This document shows positions 37,751 through 46,593 of a stretch of 64,000 nt of DNA, piece after piece. Source of the DNA: an uncultured Muribaculaceae bacterium (GTDB lineage: Bacteria > Bacteroidota > Bacteroidia > Bacteroidales > Muribaculaceae); contig CALUMI010000006.1 in assembly GCA_944321725.1 (NCBI GenBank), positions 1-64,000 of the forward strand, read 5' to 3'. A model generated the notes under the pieces. That model saw nothing but the letters and a program-made list of their open reading frames with translations. It was not told the origin of the DNA and did not search any database. How positions within the stretch are numbered: the stretch's first letter is position 1; every line of letters begins with the position of its first letter. The position numbers and the translations under genes are program-made.

Positions 37751-40567
37751 ATGGTACGATTTGTAACTGTATTTTTGTTGTCTTTCCTTATAGGCATTTC
37801 TGCAAGCGCAAACCAGATCACGGAGCAGCAAGCCCGGCAAATAGCGGCGAAATACGCCGACATCGATGTGAACGCCAATCCGCAGCGGATGAAAGCCGCC
37901 GGCAACCGGCAAGAAGCGGCGGCATATTATGCTTTCAATATCGGTGACAACGAGGGATTCGTGATAGTGTCGGGCGACGACTCGCTGACCGAATTGGTCG
38001 GCTACTCCGACAGCGGCAGCTTCGACTCTGAGAATATTCCCGACAATATGCGCTCGTGGCTGCAGACATATTCCGGTTACGTGAAATCCGTACAATCCTC
38101 CGGCTGTAAAACAGACAGGAAAGAAATAAAACGGGCGGCTCCTGTGGTAAAGCCGTTGATCTCCACGATGTGGGGGCAAGGAGATCCGTTTAATATGTTG
38201 GCTCCTGAATACAGTTATGGCAAGCATTGTGTCGCCGGATGTGTCGCCACAGCTATGGCTCAATTGCTCAATTATTATGAGTGGCCTGATTGCGGAGCAG
38301 GTTCGCATGGCTATACACACGACGTGTATGGTGAATTGTATGTCGATTTTTCTCAAAGTGAATACGATTGGGAAAATATGCTTGATGACTATTATCCGTA
38401 TACTGTCGCTCAGGCTGAAGCTGTGGCAAAATTGGTTTATGATTGTGGCATATCGGTTGAGATGAATTATGGTGAGGGGGCGAGCGGTGCTCCGGTACGT
38501 AATATCACGCCGGCTTTGATTGAATATTTTAAATATTATTCTGATACACATTATAGGGACAATATATCGAGTGATGATTTTATGCGGATAGTGTTTGATG
38601 AGTTGGATAATGGCCACCCGATATTGTTTGGAGGTGAAACGTTGGAAGTGGGGCATATTTTTGTTGTCGACGGATATGATTCAAATGGTTTTGTGCATGT
38701 AAATTGGGGTTGGGAAGGCTATTTTGACGGCTATTTCAACGTTAATTATATGGCTCCTTATGAAGACCATGCTTATAATTATTATCAGTATGTCATAACT
38801 GCAAGGCCGAACACTACAGGCGTGTTGCCTGACAGGGAACAGTTGCGGCTTGGTTATTACTCTTATGAGCAAAGCGAGTATGGCGTGTTGATGGATGATG
38901 CCGGATTTGCCCAAGATGATATGCAACCGGTTGCGTTGATGAATGTGATGAATTATGATATAGCGGATTTTAAAGGTGAAATCAATGTGGGCTTATTTGA
39001 TGAGAATGATTTGTTGGTAAAGCCGATTTCTTCACCTGTTCCGTTAGAATTGCCACACGGTTATTATTGGGATGAGCCTATAGAATTTATTGCAGATTTT
39101 AGAGATGTTCCGGATGGGCATTACAAGGTATGCGGCATATCGAGAGAAGAAAGCCTTGACAATGAATATGAATGGATAAAATTTGAGTCGAGATTCTTCG
39201 TGGAGGTTGAAATTACGGATGGATATGTGGCGATTAATCCACAAGAAAGCAGTTTGACATTGAACAGACCGGTTGAGAAGCAAGGAAAAATATATATGAA
39301 CTCATCAGCCAAGTTTGCTGTGTCTATCCATAATGATTCTGAAATTACAGTTAACGGGCAAATAAACTATGAAGTCCGCCGTGAGAGGGATGGGGCTGTT
39401 CTGTATGCGGCGTCGTTACAGGCAATAATTTATGATGACAATGATTATGAAATGGTTTTGGAAGTGCCTATAAATAGTGATGATTTCAACAAGTCTGACA
39501 GTTATGTGTTTGCGGTGACGGGGTTGCAGCCGAAATATGGTGATTTGTTTGTTTTTGACCCGGAAATGTCGGAATGTGCTTTTACCATAGATGAGGGATT
39601 TCAACAAAAAATACTTGTATTGGATTATCTGAGAATTAGTGAGTTGAATTTTAAAAAGACTGAGCGGCAAACCATGACATTAGAAGCGGCGGCTTCTATG
39701 GATAGCGGCTATGCCGGAAGAATTTCTGTCGCTGTTTGTGATGATGATAATTTGTTGACGGTCAGTGACGATGCGGAAATGGTAGAAACAGAATATGGCT
39801 GGTTTGGCAATATCAAGGTGAATTCTCCCGATATGAGCGGATTGGCGGATGGATTGTATTCATTGATACCGGTTTCTTGCCAGTCGGGTGCTGCCGAGTG
39901 GGTGCCGTTTGATTATTCTCTGAGGATATATCTTGAAATAGAGGGTGATGATGTTACGGTATTCTCATTGTCGCAGGATGACGAAGTTAGCATGGATGAA
40001 GAGGAAATTGAAGTGGGTGATATCGCGAATCTTAGACTGCCGCTGCACAATAGCAGCCGATTTGACGCGAACGGAGAATTGTGTTACCTTGTTTCAGACG
40101 CGGAGGAAGGTGATGTATTGTTTGTCGGGTATGCTGATGTAGATGTCCGGGCTAATTCTTCGGCTGATATTGCTTTGGATTTTACACTTGACCCCAATTT
40201 GTTTGAAAACGGGAAAGCGTATGAGATATTTTTATCATGGTACCTTTCGTATACAGATTATGACTATGTTTTAAGTTCTGCATATCCGAATTTCGTATTT
40301 ACAATAGGTTCTTCCGGAATTGATGATATAGAAACCGACAGGCTGTCGGTATATCCCAACCCGACGAGTAATTATATCACGGTGGATTGCGATGAAAGGA
40401 TAAACAGGGTGGCGATATTCAGCGCAAGCGGGCAGCTCGTAAAGAGCGTAGCCGGGACAGATGCCGAAGGCAGCATCCATGTGGGCGACCTGCCGGCCGG
40501 TTACTACATCGTGGCAGTTGAAACCGAATCGGGCGCGACCGTCAGGAGGCAAATCCTGAAACGCTGA
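37751..40567 (+). CDS. C10-family cysteine protease with T9SS sorting domain
   Basis: A 938-residue secreted protease of the streptopain/SpeB family. Signal peptide about 1-21. An inhibitory pro-domain (about 22-125) has YYAFNIGDNEGFVIVSGDD. The mature C10 domain has its nucleophile in GCVATAMAQLLNYYEWP (Cys164) and its histidine in EVGHIFVVDGYDSNGFVHVN (His302), with the tryptophan-rich NWGWEG oxyanion region. Residues about 380-850 are beta-rich modules of unknown role. The end (about 868-938, VYPNPTSNYITVDCDERI ... RRQILKR) is a type A T9SS sorting domain, so the protein is exported through the type IX system to the surface. The middle is clearly more AT-rich than both ends (see findings). 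Confidence 0.9.
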   Translation: MVRFVTVFLLSFLIGISASANQITEQQARQIAAKYADIDVNANPQRMKAAGNRQEAAAYYAFNIGDNEGFVIVSGDDSLTELVGYSDSGSFDSENIPDNMRSWLQTYSGYVKSVQSSGCKTDRKEIKRAAPVVKPLISTMWGQGDPFNMLAPEYSYGKHCVAGCVATAMAQLLNYYEWPDCGAGSHGYTHDVYGELYVDFSQSEYDWENMLDDYYPYTVAQAEAVAKLVYDCGISVEMNYGEGASGAPVRNITPALIEYFKYYSDTHYRDNISSDDFMRIVFDELDNGHPILFGGETLEVGHIFVVDGYDSNGFVHVNWGWEGYFDGYFNVNYMAPYEDHAYNYYQYVITARPNTTGVLPDREQLRLGYYSYEQSEYGVLMDDAGFAQDDMQPVALMNVMNYDIADFKGEINVGLFDENDLLVKPISSPVPLELPHGYYWDEPIEFIADFRDVPDGHYKVCGISREESLDNEYEWIKFESRFFVEVEITDGYVAINPQESSLTLNRPVEKQGKIYMNSSAKFAVSIHNDSEITVNGQINYEVRRERDGAVLYAASLQAIIYDDNDYEMVLEVPINSDDFNKSDSYVFAVTGLQPKYGDLFVFDPEMSECAFTIDEGFQQKILVLDYLRISELNFKKTERQTMTLEAAASMDSGYAGRISVAVCDDDNLLTVSDDAEMVETEYGWFGNIKVNSPDMSGLADGLYSLIPVSCQSGAAEWVPFDYSLRIYLEIEGDDVTVFSLSQDDEVSMDEEEIEVGDIANLRLPLHNSSRFDANGELCYLVSDAEEGDVLFVGYADVDVRANSSADIALDFTLDPNLFENGKAYEIFLSWYLSYTDYDYVLSSAYPNFVFTIGSSGIDDIETDRLSVYPNPTSNYITVDCDERINRVAIFSASGQLVKSVAGTDAEGSIHVGDLPAGYYIVAVETESGATVRRQILKR

Positions 40568-40591
40568 TAATCAATATTGTAAATATTTATT

Positions 40592-40629
40592 AATGTAACA
40601 TTTCCTCAAGTCGGAGGAAATGTTACATT
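40592..40629 (+). terminator. Terminator after the C10 peptidase
   Basis: A 16-bp perfect stem (AATGTAACATTTCCTC and its complement), a 6-base loop, then TTTTG. Its 3' arm overlaps the first Pho-box-like repeat upstream of pstS. Confidence 0.9.
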
Positions 40630-40660
40630 TTTGTTACCTCGATGTAATTTGTTTGTAACA
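40621..40660 (+). promoter_or_regulatory. Pho-box-like array of four 7-base repeats before pstS
   Basis: Four 7-base units each separated by exactly 4 bases: TGTTACA (40621-40627), TGTTACC (40632-40638), TGTAATT (40643-40649), TGTAACA (40654-40660). The 11-base period is the same as in the enterobacterial Pho box (two 7-base repeats with 4-base spacers) and resembles the TTAACA-type PhoP boxes of Bacillus. The array ends 9 bases before the -7 box of pstS. Binding by a PhoB/PhoP-type regulator under phosphate limitation is inference. Confidence 0.65.
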
Positions 40661-40669
40661 CTCATATAT

Positions 40670-40677
40670 GACCTTTG
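40670..40677 (+). promoter_or_regulatory. -7 box GACCTTTG of pstS
   Basis: Seven of eight bases match TAnnTTTG. There is no good -33 TTTG at 19-21 bases; the repeat array occupies that place, as expected for an activator-dependent promoter. The leader to the ATG at 40715 is about 30 bases. Confidence 0.55.
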
Positions 40678-40714
40678 CACTCGAAATAGAATAACAACTA
40701 AATTCAAAACAGTA

Positions 40715-41776
40715 ATGAAAAAGGTTTATTTATTTTTGGTGGCAGGCATAATCGCTATGGCGTTTGCTGCCTGCGGCGGGCAAAAGAAAAATGCAAATGG
40801 TCGTGAGGCGGTCGATTTGACCGGAGCGGGAGCGACATTCCCGTTGCCATTCTACACTATGTCGTTCAAAGCATACGGAGACTCTCATGCCGATAAGGTG
40901 TCATACGGAGGTATAGGCAGTGGCGGCGGAGTACGCAATTTGAAAGACGGAATTGTGGATTTTGCCGGTAGCGACGCTTTCCTCAGCGACGACGAGATGA
41001 AAGAGATGAATCCGGTGGTTCATATCCCGACCTGTATGGGAGCGGTGGTTATGGCCTATAATATTCCCGGGGTGACGGCCTTGAATTTGTCGGGCGAGGT
41101 GATTGCCGATATTTATGCCGGAAAAATAACTGATTGGAACGACAAGCGTTTGCAGGACATAAATCCGGGTGTAAATCTTCCGGCAAAGAAGATAATCCTT
41201 GTGTTCCGTTCGGATGGCAGCGGCACCACTTTTGTGTTTACTGATTATCTTACGAAAGTGAGCGAGAATTGGAAAAACACTTATGGCTCAGGCAAAACGG
41301 TGGATTTCCCTGTCGGTCAGGCAGCAAAGGGCAATCCCGGTGTGGCCGGAATAATATCACAGACTCCTTATTCTTTGGGATATATCGGCTCGGAGTATGC
41401 GTTCGCGCAAAAAATCAATTATGCGAGTGTCTACAACAAGCGTGGAGAGTTGATTAAGCCGTCAACTGAAAGCATATCTGCGGCTGCGGGCAATATTCCG
41501 CAGGATACGCGTTGCTCGATAACCGATGCCGATACGGAGGGCGCTTATCCTATCAGTTGCTTTACATGGCTGATTATTTATAAAGAGCAGAATTATTCCG
41601 ACAGAAGTTTGGCGCAGGCGGAGGCTACTGTTGAGCTTATGCAATATATGCTTAGCGACAGCGTGCAGAGCACCACTGCGACGGTTCACTATGCGCCACT
41701 TCCAAAACAGGCTGTGGAGCAGAGTCTGCAAAATCTGAAGACGGTTACCTATAACGGCCAACCTGTTTTGAAATAA
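40715..41776 (+). CDS. pstS: Phosphate-binding lipoprotein PstS
   Basis: A 353-residue periplasmic phosphate-binding protein, attached as a lipoprotein (lipobox AMAFAAC, Cys20). Phosphate-site motifs: LTGAGATFPLPFYTM near the N-terminus, YGGIGSGGGVRNLKDG, DFAGSDAFLSDDE, and RSDGSGTTFVFTDYL. It captures phosphate for the PstCAB importer encoded directly downstream. The start at 40715 puts a normal signal peptide at residue 1; the frame is open upstream through the repeat array, which is regulatory rather than coding. Confidence 0.95.
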   Translation: MKKVYLFLVAGIIAMAFAACGGQKKNANGREAVDLTGAGATFPLPFYTMSFKAYGDSHADKVSYGGIGSGGGVRNLKDGIVDFAGSDAFLSDDEMKEMNPVVHIPTCMGAVVMAYNIPGVTALNLSGEVIADIYAGKITDWNDKRLQDINPGVNLPAKKIILVFRSDGSGTTFVFTDYLTKVSENWKNTYGSGKTVDFPVGQAAKGNPGVAGIISQTPYSLGYIGSEYAFAQKINYASVYNKRGELIKPSTESISAAAGNIPQDTRCSITDADTEGAYPISCFTWLIIYKEQNYSDRSLAQAEATVELMQYMLSDSVQSTTATVHYAPLPKQAVEQSLQNLKTVTYNGQPVLK

Positions 41777-41815
41777 TCGGTTTCTAAACTGTATTGTAAA
41801 TAAATTAGCATTTTT

Positions 41816-42673
41816 ATGCAGGATAAAATTTTCAAACTGCTGCTAATCTTATCTGCAATCGTCATACCTCTCATCGGCGGTGGGATAATCTACTCGCTCA
41901 CCGTCGATGCCTCAGGTGCTTTCGAGCATTTCGGATTTTGGCATTTCATTTTTTCCGATGATTGGGTGACGACTGAAGGTAAGGAAAGCTACGGGGCATT
42001 GCCATTCATTACGGGTACCCTCCTCACCACTATATTGGCGTTGCTGATGTGCATACCGTTTTCTTTGCCGGTGGCGCTTTTTACCGGAGAATATTTTAAG
42101 GGGCGGAAAATCGCGACAATATTAAGCACTATTACCGACCTGCTTGCCGGAATTCCTTCCATAATCTATGGTTTGTGGGGATTTTATGCTTTGCGTCATG
42201 TGTTTATGCACCTTAATTTGTCACCGCAAGGTTCCGGAATATTGACAGCGTCATTTGTGCTGTCGATAATGATTGTGCCTTATGCGGCGTCATTGAGCGC
42301 CGAGTTTATAAAGATGGTTCCTTCCGACCTTAAAGAAGGGGCATACGCCATGGGTGCTACCCGCGCGGAAGTGATTAAGCGTGTGGTTTTCCCGATGGCC
42401 GGCTCCGGAATCTTTTCTTCCTATATACTTGCCATAGGAAGGGCTTTGGGAGAAACAATGACTGTCACGATGCTTATCGGAAACACCAATCAGATACCTG
42501 ATACGCTGCGCACAACGGGCAACACAATGGCAAGCATCATCGCCAACCAGTTCGGAGAGGCCGATGGCTTGAAGTTGTCGTCATTGATAGCGATAGGCCT
42601 GTTGCTGTTCCTCATAACGGCGATTATAAATATGATAGGCAAGATACTAATCCGCCGCGCACAACACGTTTAA
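41816..42673 (+). CDS. pstC: Phosphate ABC transporter permease PstC
   Basis: A 285-residue inner-membrane permease with about six helices and the binding-protein-dependent transport fold. PstC features: the periplasmic loop after helix 1 (FGFWHFIFSDDWVTTEGKES), then FITGTLLTTILALLMCIPFS, and the coupling region EGAYAMGATRAEVIKRVVFP with AIGRALGETMTVTMLIGN. It forms the channel with PstA, and PstB drives it. Spacing: 39 bases after pstS and 22 bases before pstA. Confidence 0.94.
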   Translation: MQDKIFKLLLILSAIVIPLIGGGIIYSLTVDASGAFEHFGFWHFIFSDDWVTTEGKESYGALPFITGTLLTTILALLMCIPFSLPVALFTGEYFKGRKIATILSTITDLLAGIPSIIYGLWGFYALRHVFMHLNLSPQGSGILTASFVLSIMIVPYAASLSAEFIKMVPSDLKEGAYAMGATRAEVIKRVVFPMAGSGIFSSYILAIGRALGETMTVTMLIGNTNQIPDTLRTTGNTMASIIANQFGEADGLKLSSLIAIGLLLFLITAIINMIGKILIRRAQHV

Positions 42674-42695
42674 TCGATTTAAATCAGATATTTCT

Positions 42696-43565
42696 ATGAA
42701 ATTCAACGATACTATTCGATTAAGAATATTCAAGGACAAACTGCTTTACATCACTGTATGTGTGCTTTCCGGACTGACGGCCATACCTTTGTTGGCAATA
42801 CTCGGGGAAGTGCTCGTAAAAGGATGGCGGCAGCTGAATTGGACATTTCTTTCCGAAGCTACGCCCAATGCCTACGAGGCGCTTATGGCGGCATCTGCCG
42901 GTGAGCCTGTGCCGGGTGGGATAGCCAACGGCATAATAGGCACGTTTATAATGCTTTTTCTTGCTGCTGTGGTTGCCATTCCGGTGGGTGTGTTGTGTGG
43001 TGTTTGTCTTGCCGAATACAAGAAAAGTTGGTTCTCGATCTGCGTCAGCTATCTTACCGACTTGTTGCAGGGCACGCCGTCGATTATTATAGGAATCATA
43101 ACCTATATATGGGTTGTAGTGCCGATGAAAGGCTATTCCGCGATAGCCGGAAGTGTGGCTTTGTTCATCATGATGCTTCCTCTGATAATCCGCTCTACGG
43201 AAGAAACAATGAAAATATTGCCGGAAACGCTTAAGGAGGCCGGCCTTGCGCTTGGAGGAAGCTATTGGCGTGTGATGCTTAAGGTGATGCTCCCGTCGGC
43301 TTTCGGAAGTATATTCACGGGCATATTGTTGGCAATATCGCGTGTGGTCGGTGAGACCGCCCCGTTGATGTTCACGGCTCTCGGCGCGTCGGCAATCAGT
43401 TATAATATAGAAAGGCCGATGTCGGCTGTCCCGTTGCTTATTTGGGAGTTTTTCAACGACCCAAATTTGCAAAGTCTGATATGGGGAGCGTCGCTCTTCT
43501 TGTTGACTTTTGTACTATGTCTTAATTTATTGGCTAAAAGAATCGCAAAAAAATGGAAGATATAA
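42696..43565 (+). CDS. pstA: Phosphate ABC transporter permease PstA
   Basis: A 289-residue permease, partner of PstC. It has about six membrane helices, GGIANGIIGTFIMLFLAAVV, the PstA-type DLLQGTPSIIIGIITYIWVV segment, and the coupling loop KEAGLALGGSYWRVMLKVML followed by AISRVVGETAPLMFTALG. The last codons overlap the pstB start by 13 bases, indicating coupled translation. Confidence 0.94.
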   Translation: MKFNDTIRLRIFKDKLLYITVCVLSGLTAIPLLAILGEVLVKGWRQLNWTFLSEATPNAYEALMAASAGEPVPGGIANGIIGTFIMLFLAAVVAIPVGVLCGVCLAEYKKSWFSICVSYLTDLLQGTPSIIIGIITYIWVVVPMKGYSAIAGSVALFIMMLPLIIRSTEETMKILPETLKEAGLALGGSYWRVMLKVMLPSAFGSIFTGILLAISRVVGETAPLMFTALGASAISYNIERPMSAVPLLIWEFFNDPNLQSLIWGASLFLLTFVLCLNLLAKRIAKKWKI

Positions 43566-44323
43566 TCAATCCCATACTCCAAATAAAGGATGTATGTATT
43601 TCATATACAAGCAGTACGATGGCGGTGAAGCATGTCACTGCCGACATCGGTCGCAACAGTATCACGGCGATAATGGGTCCGTCGGGATGCGGAAAAAGCA
43701 CGTTGTTGCGAGCTATAAACCGTATGCACGAGTTGTACCGCAATATCCGCGTCACAGGCGAAATCCTTCTTAACGGGGAAAACGTGCTGCTTATGCAGCC
43801 TATGGAAGAACGCCGGCATATAGGCATGGTGTTCCAGCGTCCGAATCCTTTTCCGACGATGAATATCTACGACAATGTGATTGCCGGATACATTTTGAAC
43901 GGCATCCGTCTTTCACGCAGCCAGAAAGATGAGATAGTGGAACGCAATTTGCGGAATGTGATGCTTTGGGACGAGGTGAAAGACTCGCTTACCAAGCGTG
44001 GCACGTTCCTTTCCGGAGGACAGCAGCAAAGGCTTTGTATCGCCCGCTCTCTTGCTCTGCAGCCGGATATTTTGTTGATGGATGAGCCTACTTCGGCTCT
44101 CGACCCCATTGCGACAAAGCATATCGAGGAACTTCTTGTTAAATTGAAGAATGAGGTTACCATCCTGATTGTGACTCACAACATGTCGCAGGCCATGCGT
44201 ATTTCCGACAGGTCGATGTTCATGTTTCTTGGGGAACTTATTGAATACGACGATACCAAGAAAATGTTTGAAAGTCCCGTTGATGAGCGCACGCGGGCAT
44301 ATCTCACAGGGAAAATGGGCTGA
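43553..44323 (+). CDS. pstB: Phosphate ABC transporter ATP-binding protein PstB
   Basis: A 256-residue ATPase of the phosphate importer. It carries Walker A GPSGCGKST (about residues 43-51), the PstB-specific Q-loop region VFQRPNPFPTMNIYDNV, signature LSGGQQQR and Walker B LLMDEPTSALDP, then the H-loop VTHNMSQAMRISD. The start lies inside the pstA end. The operon closes with a strong terminator after pstB. phoU, commonly the next gene, is missing here. Confidence 0.96.
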   Translation: MEDIINPILQIKDVCISYTSSTMAVKHVTADIGRNSITAIMGPSGCGKSTLLRAINRMHELYRNIRVTGEILLNGENVLLMQPMEERRHIGMVFQRPNPFPTMNIYDNVIAGYILNGIRLSRSQKDEIVERNLRNVMLWDEVKDSLTKRGTFLSGGQQQRLCIARSLALQPDILLMDEPTSALDPIATKHIEELLVKLKNEVTILIVTHNMSQAMRISDRSMFMFLGELIEYDDTKKMFESPVDERTRAYLTGKMG

Positions 44324-44377
44324 TTCATTACTGTTTTGCTATTTCGGCAACGGCCCATTTACAATCACTGTAACCGG

Positions 44378-44410
44378 TCCGGCAACAACACCCGCTGTTG
44401 CCGGATTTTT
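44378..44410 (+). terminator. Terminator of the pst operon
   Basis: A perfect 10-bp stem TCCGGCAACA / TGTTGCCGGA with an 8-base loop, then five T. Confidence 0.9.
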
Positions 44411-44412
44411 AT

Positions 44413-44443
44413 TTTGCGAAAATCGGTTTTTGTTGTAATTTTG
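44413..44443 (+). promoter_or_regulatory. Promoter of the acyltransferase gene
   Basis: TTTG (44413-44416), 19 bases, then TAATTTTG (44436-44443): both boxes match. It begins directly after the pst terminator. The ATG is at 44466. Confidence 0.75.
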
Positions 44444-44465
44444 CGCGATTTTTCAATCCGGCATA

Positions 44466-45470
44466 ATGAAAGAGCGTGATTTGAGGATAGATGTGCTGAA
44501 GGGCATCGGGATAATTTGTGTGGTGTGGGCTCACTTGCGCGGGTATTTCGACATGGAGATATACATATTCCACATGCCTATTTTCTTTTTCTTGTCCGGA
44601 ATGTTTTTCCATAACAGGAAAGATTTTCTGATAAAACGTTTCCGCTCGCTTATAGTGCCTTTTTTGTTGTACACTTTGCTGTTCTCGTTGCTGTTTTATT
44701 TGCAGGGCGGCGCTTGGATGAAGCCTCTGCACAGATTTACGTTATGGTATCCGGCCGGAATTGTCGGACCTTTATGGTTTTTAATAGCATTGTTTAATAT
44801 CAGCGTTGTCTATTATTTGTTGGACTGCCTCATAAAGCGCGATTTGTGGCTGTTGCTATCGGCATTTGCCATTGGGCTGCTGTTTTATTATTATGATGTG
44901 GATTTGCCTTTTTATTTAAGGCAGTCGTGCTATGCGCTGCCGTTTTATGCGCTTGGCCGTTTTATGCGAGGCAGAAAATATACGGATATGGGGATGAGTG
45001 GCAGAGTGCTGTCGGTTGCCGCGGTGGTTTTTGCCGTGACGGTTGCCTATTGCCGCATCAACAATTTCCGGTTCGACATACTCTGTGCTTATCTTCCGTC
45101 GAACGCGCTGTTGTTCTATGGAGGGGCTACATCGGCAATCTTGCTTCTGCTAAATATAAAATATTTTTCTGTCAACACGCTGTCATGCCGTATTTTGTCG
45201 TCGTTTGGCAGGCACTCTCTCGCAATTATGGCACTTCACATGCCTTACATGTTTTTTCTCAGGAGGCAGATATTCCGGTTGCATTTGTTTGAGTCGCCTG
45301 TCGCGAATACGGTGGGCACGTTTTTTCTGACTTTCATAATAATAATTGCGGGCTCATATTTGCTTGCTTTGCTTATCGATGCCGCTGTCAGATGGTTGAG
45401 GCAAACGCCAACGAGAAAATTCTCACCTTGTATGCGCCTGCCGCTTCCAACACGTCGCAGCATACGGTAA
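44466..45470 (+). CDS. Acyltransferase-3 family membrane protein
   Basis: A 334-residue integral membrane protein with about ten helices. The start RIDVLKGIGIICVVWAHLRG carries the conserved catalytic-type histidine in VVWAHL, followed by FHMPIFFFLSGMFF, the pattern of acyltransferase-3 enzymes such as OafA/WecH or NolL/fucose acetyltransferases. These acetylate cell-surface sugars. The substrate is unknown. The last 83 bases overlap the convergent comF gene, and the end of the protein (RQTPTRKFSPCMRLPLPTRR) is basic and looks like read-through of that overlap, so the natural end may once have been shorter. Confidence 0.87.
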   Translation: MKERDLRIDVLKGIGIICVVWAHLRGYFDMEIYIFHMPIFFFLSGMFFHNRKDFLIKRFRSLIVPFLLYTLLFSLLFYLQGGAWMKPLHRFTLWYPAGIVGPLWFLIALFNISVVYYLLDCLIKRDLWLLLSAFAIGLLFYYYDVDLPFYLRQSCYALPFYALGRFMRGRKYTDMGMSGRVLSVAAVVFAVTVAYCRINNFRFDILCAYLPSNALLFYGGATSAILLLLNIKYFSVNTLSCRILSSFGRHSLAIMALHMPYMFFLRRQIFRLHLFESPVANTVGTFFLTFIIIIAGSYLLALLIDAAVRWLRQTPTRKFSPCMRLPLPTRRSIR

Positions 45471-46074
45471 GTGTAGCTCCTGTTGTGATTACGTCGTCGA
45501 CCAAGACAATGGATTTGTCTGTTACATCCTCTGTGGCTACGAATACACCCTCTACGTTTTTCCTTCGCTCGTCGGTTGACTTGTGGGTTTGCGTTGAATG
45601 TGGATACGCGGCATACAGCGCCTCTTCTGTCCTTATTCCTGTGGCGGCTGATATTCCTTTCGCTATGTATAGGCTTTGATTGTATCCGCGTTGGTGGATT
45701 TTCGATTTGTGCAAGGGTACGGGGACAATCATGTCGATTCCTTCGAAATATCCTTCCGGTATGAGCTCTTTTGTGAAACGTCCGGCAAGGTAGCTTCCCA
45801 TGTCCGGACAGTTGCGGTATTTGATGTCTTTTATTATCTCGGAATAAGGACTTTGGCGGTTGTAATGAAAATAGGATACAGCCGATTCCACCAATTTGCT
45901 GCCGATAAACAAATCTCCAACTTCATTTTTAATGCCGTTGGCTATTGATACACGCGGCAGCCCGGCAAGGCATTGCATGCACAGATATTGCTCGCTCTCG
46001 GCAAGAGCTTTGTCACACACGGAGCAGCATCGCGGGAAAAACAGGTTCCAAACACTTTTTAATGCGCGTATCAT
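45388..46074 (-). CDS. comF: ComF family phosphoribosyltransferase-like protein
   Basis: A 228-residue cytoplasmic protein. The N-terminal zinc-type cluster is FFPRCCSVCDKALAE ... LCMQC (about residues 13-35). The C-terminal type I phosphoribosyltransferase domain has VPVPLHKSKIHQRGYNQS and the PRPP-binding motif IVLVDDVITTGATL. ComF proteins help convert incoming single-stranded DNA during natural competence in several bacteria; whether this strain is competent is unknown. It shares its last 83 bases with the 3' end of the acyltransferase gene and lies 12 bases after recX on the same strand. Confidence 0.92.
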   Translation of the reverse strand: MIRALKSVWNLFFPRCCSVCDKALAESEQYLCMQCLAGLPRVSIANGIKNEVGDLFIGSKLVESAVSYFHYNRQSPYSEIIKDIKYRNCPDMGSYLAGRFTKELIPEGYFEGIDMIVPVPLHKSKIHQRGYNQSLYIAKGISAATGIRTEEALYAAYPHSTQTHKSTDERRKNVEGVFVATEDVTDKSIVLVDDVITTGATLTVCCDVLEAAGAYKVRIFSLAFASTI

Positions 46075-46086
46075 ACTGTCAGGATA

Positions 46087-46590
46087 TCAGATTTCATCGG
46101 GTGCTTCTATCTCTTCTCCTTCTGCTATCATTTTATTGACGGCAGCTGTTACGATAGTTGTTTCAAACCCGCGCGAAACAGCGTACCGGCATAATGCGAT
46201 TTTTTGTTTATATGGGTCTTTTTCGGTCAAGGTTTTGAGCTTGGATAAAAGCAGCCGCTTTAGCGTATCGGAATATTCCTGCGGGTTAATATTTCCGATG
46301 GCCTCCTTTATGAGCTCATTGCCTATCCCGTTGATTTTAAGATAGTATCTTATTTTATTGCGTCCCCAACTGTTGAGATTGAACTTGTCATACACAAAAG
46401 TTTGCGCAAACCGTTCCTCATTTATATAGTTTTCTTCCGCGAGCCTGTCTGTGATAAGTTTTGCCATGTCGCGTGATATTCCCCAACGGCACATTTTGCC
46501 GATTAGCTCCACCTTTGAATATTCTGTCTTTGCGCACAGCGACGCGCATTTCACTAAGGCGTCATTGTATGTCATCGTTTTTTTTGCCAT
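46087..46590 (-). CDS. recX: Regulatory protein RecX
   Basis: A 167-residue helical protein that limits RecA filament activity. It matches RecX along its length, with three-helix repeats including SLCAKTEYSKVELIGKMCRW, EENYINEERFAQTFVYDKFN, WGRNKIRYYLKINGI and KQKIALCRYAVSRGFE. The gene follows prmC by 3 bases and precedes comF by 12 bases, so the minus-strand order prmC-recX-comF is an operon. recA itself is not in this window. Confidence 0.9.
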   Translation of the reverse strand: MAKKTMTYNDALVKCASLCAKTEYSKVELIGKMCRWGISRDMAKLITDRLAEENYINEERFAQTFVYDKFNLNSWGRNKIRYYLKINGIGNELIKEAIGNINPQEYSDTLKRLLLSKLKTLTEKDPYKQKIALCRYAVSRGFETTIVTAAVNKMIAEGEEIEAPDEI

Positions 46591-46593
46591 CTC

